Notes under the pieces: model-generated
Database searches by the model: none
Told to the model about the DNA's origin: nothing
The model's input: only the letters and a program-made list of their open reading frames with translations
NCBI GenBank assembly: GCA_032622095.1
Contig: CP136064.1
Coordinates: 174,918,247-174,982,246, forward strand
Direction: 5' to 3'
DNA from: Siphonodentalium dalli
Lineage: Eukaryota; Mollusca; Scaphopoda; Gadilida; Siphonodentaliidae
Length of the DNA: 64,000 nucleotides
Made by a program: the position numbers and the translations under genes
In this document: positions 57,911 through 64,000 of the stretch, piece by piece
Numbering within the stretch: position 1 is the stretch's first letter
Layout of the letters: every line of letters begins with the position of its first letter

Positions 57911-59413
57911 CTATAAAGACAAATGAAGGGATTTCTTGTTGTTTTATTAATGTCTTCTCCTCGATTGTGCACAACAAAAATTATTTCTTTATGCATCTAT
58001 GGTTGACAAGACAAAAATAAAAAAATATTCTTAAACAAATTGTGTCTTCCATTGCATGGACATTTTCCTGTGATCGAGAACCGGCGTGATGAAATAGCAT
58101 ATTTGAGGTCATACAACTCAATAAATATAAATCCATATTCCTTGCATTTCTCACAATAACGTAAATATACATGGTTAAACACACTGTTAAGGAATTTCCA
58201 AAAAAAGTGTGTAGAAAATCAACTTATGGCCCAATGAATCCACAATATTTTTCTAAAAATGCGATTTTGGGGCGTTTTTGTCCATTTTTAAAGGTTTTCG
58301 TGTATAAATACTAATATAAACGCAGTGTTCGTTTACCCTAAAACTCTTTGTGTTGAAATAATAGCGTTACATTTGGTATGTCAATGAATGTCACTCATGT
58401 CCCTACAAGTCTGAGTGTACATTAAAACTAACTTCCACACAAGGAGTGGCGTATATGGGTTGTCATGAGACACAAGCACTATGCTACATGGCCACTAAAA
58501 TCATCCTAATTAGACACATATTCGCTTCATTTGCGGCGAACATAATCGGCGATGGTGACATATCGAGGGCTAATTGCCAGGATATGTTGGGCAATATTCC
58601 TTATTACTTCGCGAATCTACAGGGGCGCTAGTTCCGCTATACCGACATATGTGGAGTTCTTCGTGCATGGTACGATTGTGATAATATTGAAATTCTGGAA
58701 AGTTAGGGGTTAATAGCGACACCTACGCGCGGCCGCAGCCCCCATCCGTGCGTGTGTTGTCCACTAAAATCGTCCCAGACGGCCCATGAGGTTATTATCC
58801 CCAAAGAGTGCGTGTAGGGTTTTTCATGAAATCCCGCATTGTTCTGGTCTCTAAAATCCCGCATAAAAACAATGCGGCCGGTCTGGGCTGATTCGGATCC
58901 TAGCAGTTTTTAGTCACGACACACTGCCAATATATTTGGGCTGGTATTATGCGATTCGGGGCTGGATTAATACGATTCCATGTGATAACAAAGAAAAGAA
59001 ATATTAACTTCGGGCTAACATTTACTCCGTGATGCCCAAGCAAAATTTCTTGACACAGGGTAAACGAAGTTCCGCGTATTATATATCCCCTTTGGGGGAA
59101 ATGAGAGATTATACCACACAAGCAATTTCAAACATTCTGTTCGACTTGGATGTTAAGTTTTCCTTAATTCGGGTCTTGAAGCCAAGACCAGACGGCACAC
59201 GCACAGCACGCTTTAACGTACTATACTCACATGCCGAATTATGTAAAGGACCAGATTGCTGACCCAGATACATCACGTGCACAGACTGGTTGCCATATGA
59301 CGAATTCACCACAATACAGCCCGCCTGATTGCCTTTCTAAACTAAAATATTAGTATATACATGTCATACACTTACAAAATGCATAAATCACGCATATTAT
59401 ACGTATTGTATCA
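57911..59413. other. Intergenic, nothing recognised
   Basis: No motif-bearing frames; 77 codons is the longest. No repeats found apart from a flanking ATTGTATCA next to the transposon at 59414. Confidence 0.55.
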
Positions 59414-61040
59414 GGGGGGGGGGGTCAGGAACAAAATTACGGATACAAGGTGGAAATTTTGTGTTTTTCAGTTTTGGGGACCTACCACCCCGGGAGTGTA
59501 AGTTTTTTCCACCCAGGTCTGGGACACCCACCCCCAAAATTGATGAAAATCTTGTAAACTCTACTAAATAATGTGTTGTTGGCAGGGTAAGGGTCTCTCA
59601 TTGTGTCTTCACCGAAACTGAGAGAACGCTGATCAAGTACACCCACAAAAAATAAACAAAGCACATGGCTGAAAAATATGCCAACAAAACCAGTGTCAAA
59701 ACCTTTAAAAACCCAAATATTTATGGTTATAAAGATAAAATACCCACTTTAACAGGATAGTTGTGTCCATTATTAGCAATAGGTTAAAATATGTGCATTT
59801 GTAAAGTAAAAACACCATCAATTGATTAAATAAACACAGTTCCAGTCCTCTCCATGTGGGAAATCACTGGTGAGCAATGAGGAGCTCCCCTTAAAATCAT
59901 TCTAGGCGAATGGCAAGTAGCTCTCCTACAAAATGTCGGGGCGAGTAGTATCCCAGCAGGAGATGCCAAAGGCATCTCCCGAAGGCCTGAGGGGAGAGAG
60001 TACGCCGCGGGATGGGGTCAGGGGGCCTCCCCCGGAAAATTTTGAAAATTAGATGCCCTAAGATTGAATCTGGAGCCTTTTAATGCTCCAATCAGTGAAC
60101 AACACGATATTATGTGACTTATATAAGTCACTGTAGTCATGTATCGATATCGACCATGTACTTCGACCACGTGGTCACTGTAATTATCGTTTATTCAATA
60201 TCTTGACTGATATCATTAATATAAACAAATGAGGCCAACGGTTTTTCGGCTTTTTTACAGCTGGCCACATTGCTAATAGTACACAAGCAAGTAAGTTGGT
60301 ATATTTGAAATAAAGTTATCTGATATATTACGCACATTTGAAGCATGTGTATTCTGAGTTATCGACAGTATTTTATTGAACCACGTGGTCTCTCTGTTTG
60401 TTGTGCAGAAATTGTATTGCCGATGTGAATCGGAATCAGTTCGATTTTGAATTAATTCCGCGATCTATTTTAGTAAATAGCGCATATAATAAAAAGAAAA
60501 TCTTCGTGTTTTGAGTGAATACCGGAATTAGTAAAATTCGTGGTCACAGTAAGATACTGGAATCATCACTCGTGGCCTTTAACTCGTGGCCTAACTGGTG
60601 TGCCACTCATGATGATTCCAGTATCTCACTGTGACCACTCATGATATACTGCCGGTATTCACTCAAAACACGCAGGTATCCTCTATGTATACTAAGTTTA
60701 AAAAGCCATGATAAACTATGAGAAATGATGAGAATGGATTTTTTTTTCACTGCAATTTTATTCCTCGACCAAAACCGGACCCACCCCATGGTTTCAACTG
60801 TTAAATGGAAACATTGTGGACAAAAAATTAAAATATATAGCCCCCTCACTTGTATAAGGCTATAGCATGCACTACTATATGAATCTGATTGTTTCAATTC
60901 ATTTTGAAGCTGTAATTTGTCGTAGAAATGATTTTGGAAAAACATTGCATGACATCAGAAAAAATCTGCATTCCGGGCTCGGGGACACCCACCCACACGG
61001 TCCTTGTATCCTGTAATTTGTTCCGACCCCCCCCCCCCCC
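59414..61040 (-). mobile_element. Non-autonomous DNA transposon with G/C-tract ends (copy 2, uninterrupted)
   Basis: 1,627 bp, bounded by an 11-G tract and a 14-C tract. Behind these lie inverted repeats TCAGGAACAAAATTACGG (left) and the complement of GTCGGAACAAATTACAGG (right). It is the reverse complement of 5292-7930 without the nested insertion. Possible target duplications are ATTGTATCA and ATTGCATCT. There is no transposase frame, so it must rely on an enzyme from elsewhere. Confidence 0.85.
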
Positions 61041-61119
61041 TGATTGCATCTTGATATTGATGTATGTGCAAATCCACATCAACTCAATTGTTCATTGATT
61101 ATACCCTCCTGTCATGTGT

Positions 61120-62835
61120 TATGTTGAACATGGCTACATGGAATGGTACTGGCATTTTATCGAGTAACATATACTTGGCTAATCTATTATCTGACCTCAA
61201 TATTGGTATATGTGGCATATCTGAACACTGACTGTATGTACACACACAACACTCACTTTTGTATAACAATCATGTAGTGTGTGACTCGTCTCAGCGCTTA
61301 CCTATACAGAGAGGTAGATATAAAGGAGGTGTTTACTTATACTGGAAGTAAACCATGAACGATCGAGTAACCGTGCTTGATTTCGCTGGTGATAGGACGT
61401 ATTCCAGGTATACCTACCATCCACCAATTACTCAGTTCAGCACTATAAAGATTACATACAGCAACTAAAAGATATAATATATGCATTCCGAGCGCTTGGA
61501 CACCTAATACTCATGGAATATGTTAATGGAAACCTCGATAAACGAGATTCTAGAACTTTCACGGAATTTGTAAATAAATCCAACCTCAAATTTGTGTGCA
61601 CTGTTTGTCTGGCTGCGTCGGCAACAAGGCAACAAAACATCGTTTGTATCCGCCGACGGTGACCCTGGCACAACAATTGATCATGTTATTTTACCAACAT
61701 GCGAGATGCACCGAGTGTGTCGCATCGAAGTTTTGGATGACTCGGTCACCAATGTGTCTAATCATCGTATCTTTCTTCAGATATCATACGACATACGGTA
61801 TTATACACCGAACACATATTGTATAACTTCTCCAAATAAATTGGAAACGAGTAACGACTTCACCCGACATAATCAATGCTTATCAACATCATATCAATAC
61901 AAATCTGCCATATTGCAACATCAGAGTCTCAGAGACGTGGAAGATCTAGATATATATTATAACCAATCGTGTAGGTGGCATGAGAGGCAGCATATACAGG
62001 AATCCCACCAAGCAAATTCAATCGACAGCTCAGGCCATTTTGGAATGAAACTCTTAATATAAAGAGCTACACAAAGAAATGGTCCTGAGGAGGCGAGATT
62101 GGATTTATGTTGATAGACCCAGACACGAATCACACCCTGCTTATAAAGCATACAAAGAATGAAAAAGCATTTTCTGATACGAATTTCGGAAGTCCAATGA
62201 TATATCTCCAGCAAATTAATGAAAAGCTTGATGAATTAGCTGAGATGAACATAAATGCTTTCTTTATGGCATTCAATAAAAGACGAACAGAATGAGGTCT
62301 CACGTCCAGTAGATATACATCAGGGAACAAGCCAAGGAGGATTATTTCCCCTCTCATCTATTTGATATGCATATATGATCTGATCCATGAATTTCAAAGG
62401 AGTAAAATTGGCTTGCGATTGGGTTTCGCATTCTGTGCCGCTCCAACGCAAGCTGACGATATAACACTTCAATCACTAACACCGTCCGGGTTACAGCGTC
62501 TGTGTGTCATATGTAACTCTTTCGGTAAGGAATGGAGATTTATATACCATCAAGATAAGTGCACAGTCGTAGTTTTTTAATGAAAGCTGTTCTGCTCGGA
62601 AATATAGAAATACCACAACATGGATGCTAAACGAAAAACCAGTTCACGAATCAGATTGTGTCATCCATCTCGGTATCACTCTTGAAGAGAACAGTTTTTC
62701 AAACAGTCTAACCGAGAGCATCTGTAATAAAATCAGATCAACATATTTTATGCTTAGTAACGCTGGAATGTATGCTGGTGGATTAACCCCACTCAGCTCG
62801 AATACTTTGTATAACACCATCCTTCTGCCGTGAGG
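61120..62835 (+). pseudogene. Degenerate non-LTR retrotransposon remnant
   Basis: Forward fragments in several frames. An AP endonuclease start, MATWNGTGILSS (about 61131), is followed by ICGISEH. An endonuclease end, TIDHVILPTCEMHR plus SNHRIF (about 61674-61770), and a reverse transcriptase piece with ADDITLQSL (about 62450) and FIYHQDKCTVVVF (62540-62578) follow. The next piece has HLGITLEENSFSNSL (about 62670). Most of the reverse transcriptase core between them is missing, so it is truncated internally as well as frameshifted. It is a different family from the element at 50.6-54.5 kb. Confidence 0.75.
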
Positions 62836-62947
62836 AATTTGTAGGTCCGAATTCTTATTACGCACTCGGGTGTATACTAATGTCCAAATTCTAGATACCT
62901 ATGGTTCGCTGTGCGTTTTATTTATAGATTATGGGGTTTTTTTTGGG

Positions 62948-63030
62948 GACGCATTAAAGGTTGTAGTGCGACCCCGAGTCCGGTTGTTTTAGGACGCATT
63001 AAAAGTTGTAGTGCTACTCCGATTCGGTAA
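62948..63030. repeat. Short direct duplication, period about 45 bp
   Basis: 'gacgcattaaaggttgtagtg' at 62948 recurs with one change at 62993, each followed by a 'cgaccccgagtccgg' or 'ctactccgattcgg' block. Confidence 0.7.
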
Positions 63031-63129
63031 AAGTTGGAATTTCAATTTCGTTTATTGTCGTTAATTTTGGTTTGCGATAAGCTATGCCAATTACAAATAG
63101 AAGAAATGAAAAAGATAATTTGTAAAATT

Positions 63130-63530
63130 GATACGTATTTTAAAGAGTGTTTTGTCCGAGACAGCCGAGTTAGCCACCGTCTCGTTAATTATGTGCTGAT
63201 CGGTGGGACAATTTGCTGTAGGTCCTATTTGCGGAGATTATATTTGCGGATGTCCCGAATTCGCAGAAGTCCCCTAAATTGGTCAAAATATGTTGATTTT
63301 AATGATGGAACGGATGCGTATATCTCAAATGATACGTATTTTAAAGAGGTTATTCGGATACAGCCGAGTCAGCCACCGGTTCGTTAATTAGGTGCTGATC
63401 GGTGTGACAATTTACAGTAGGTCCCTATTTGCGGAGATCACCGACTTCGCGGAAGTCCCCTAAAATGTTCGAAATATGTTGATTTTAATGAGGGTAAGGG
63501 TGCGTATATGTCAATTGATACGTATTTTAA
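63130..63530. repeat. Tandem repeat of about 190-200 bp
   Basis: GATACGTATTTTAAA starts at 63130, 63331 and 63517. In between come 'cagccgagt.agccaccg', 'gtgctgatcggtg', 'tatttgcggaga' and 'ggaagtcccctaaa' in the same order. Two full units and the start of a third are present. A 117-codon frame through it is a by-product. Confidence 0.85.
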
Positions 63531-63577
63531 ACAAATAACGACACGATCATCATAATAATGGTTTGTTCTATCAATTA

Positions 63578-63622
63578 TATCATCATCAGCATCATCATCA
63601 TCATCACCATCATCATCATAAT
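63578..63622. repeat. (ATC)n microsatellite
   Basis: About 14 ATC/CAT triplets with two interruptions. Confidence 0.9.
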
Positions 63623-63625
63623 ACG

Positions 63626-64000
63626 GAACAAGTCTTTGGACTTTACGTCCCAATAACATTATTTGCAATGTTTGTTTACAAATATATGTATCGTCATTCC
63701 ATATTTTCTTGTGAGTTACTTGAACATATTACTTGTCGTCGAACTCGTATTTTATATAATAGAAGAATGAGTTTATGTATATTTTTGAATTGATCGGGTG
63801 TTGGACCCTCAACAGTGAAGTCTGGCAGAGAGTTCCAGCTATTTACCACCCTCTTTAGTGTTTAGGATATTGTATGAAGGCTAATCTTGCCGTGTCAAAT
63901 TGAGCTATAGCGATTGGATATTGGTCAACACATTTCGGTTTTTCGTGGGGTGTGTAATCGCTGGATATCTGATAGTTGCAATATGTAACTATTATGACCG
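63626..64000. other. Window end, nothing recognised
   Basis: No gene or repeat could be supported in the last 375 bp. Confidence 0.5.

Noticed and set aside
63034-63387. 117-codon frame near the window end
   Set aside because: It spans the 200-bp tandem repeat and is not conserved between units.

Overview
This is animal nuclear DNA. It is AT-rich and gene-poor, packed with microsatellites, inverted-repeat DNA transposons, non-LTR retrotransposon remnants and a decayed virus-like DNA transposon. No operons, bacterial signals, rRNA or intact tRNA genes were seen. The repeat types suggest a marine invertebrate, possibly a mollusc-like lophotrochozoan, but no host gene here settles the phylum.

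Layout. 0.2-5 kb: a long CAT-type microsatellite, a 1.1-kb tandem repeat, CA and GTT microsatellites and dispersed repeats. 5.3-7.9 kb: a non-autonomous transposon with G/C-tract ends, itself split by a 1.24-kb insertion; a second copy of the family lies inverted at 59.4-61.0 kb. 8.0-11.4 kb: the only long intact reading frame, about 1,130 codons, encoding a PIN/FEN1-like nuclease-type protein with a C-terminal CXC cysteine motif. 12-21 kb: small inverted-repeat elements and no recognisable gene.

23.6-47.8 kb is the centrepiece. Two arrays of a roughly 0.5-kb repeat, about 1.9 and 2.2 kb long and in opposite orientation, act as terminal inverted repeats. Between them lies a Polinton/adintovirus-like unit of about 9.9 kb, present twice head to tail and almost identical. 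Each unit carries, left to right: a forward polymerase gene in which a protein-primed family B DNA polymerase is followed by a superfamily 1 helicase and an HNH-type nuclease tail; a reverse retroviral-type (rve) integrase; reverse small membrane and coiled-coil genes; a reverse putative virion gene; a forward putative virion gene; and a reverse coiled-coil/membrane gene. Frameshifts, stops and a non-LTR insertion are shared by both copies, so the element was dead before it was duplicated. A short palindrome, AGTTCC-N3-GGAACT, recurs across the unit in coding and non-coding positions.

47.9-57.9 kb: a 1.28-kb inverted repeat pair encloses a nearly intact CR1/L2-group retrotransposon on the minus strand (two nonsense codons only) and an almost perfect 180-bp foldback. 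61.1-62.8 kb: a degenerate non-LTR retrotransposon. The window ends in about 200-bp tandem repeats and an ATC microsatellite.

Function. If intact, the polymerase-helicase protein would copy the linear element, the integrase would insert it, and the two large structural candidates with the membrane proteins would form or support a particle. No maturation protease or packaging ATPase was recognised. All family assignments come from reading motifs by eye, with no database search.
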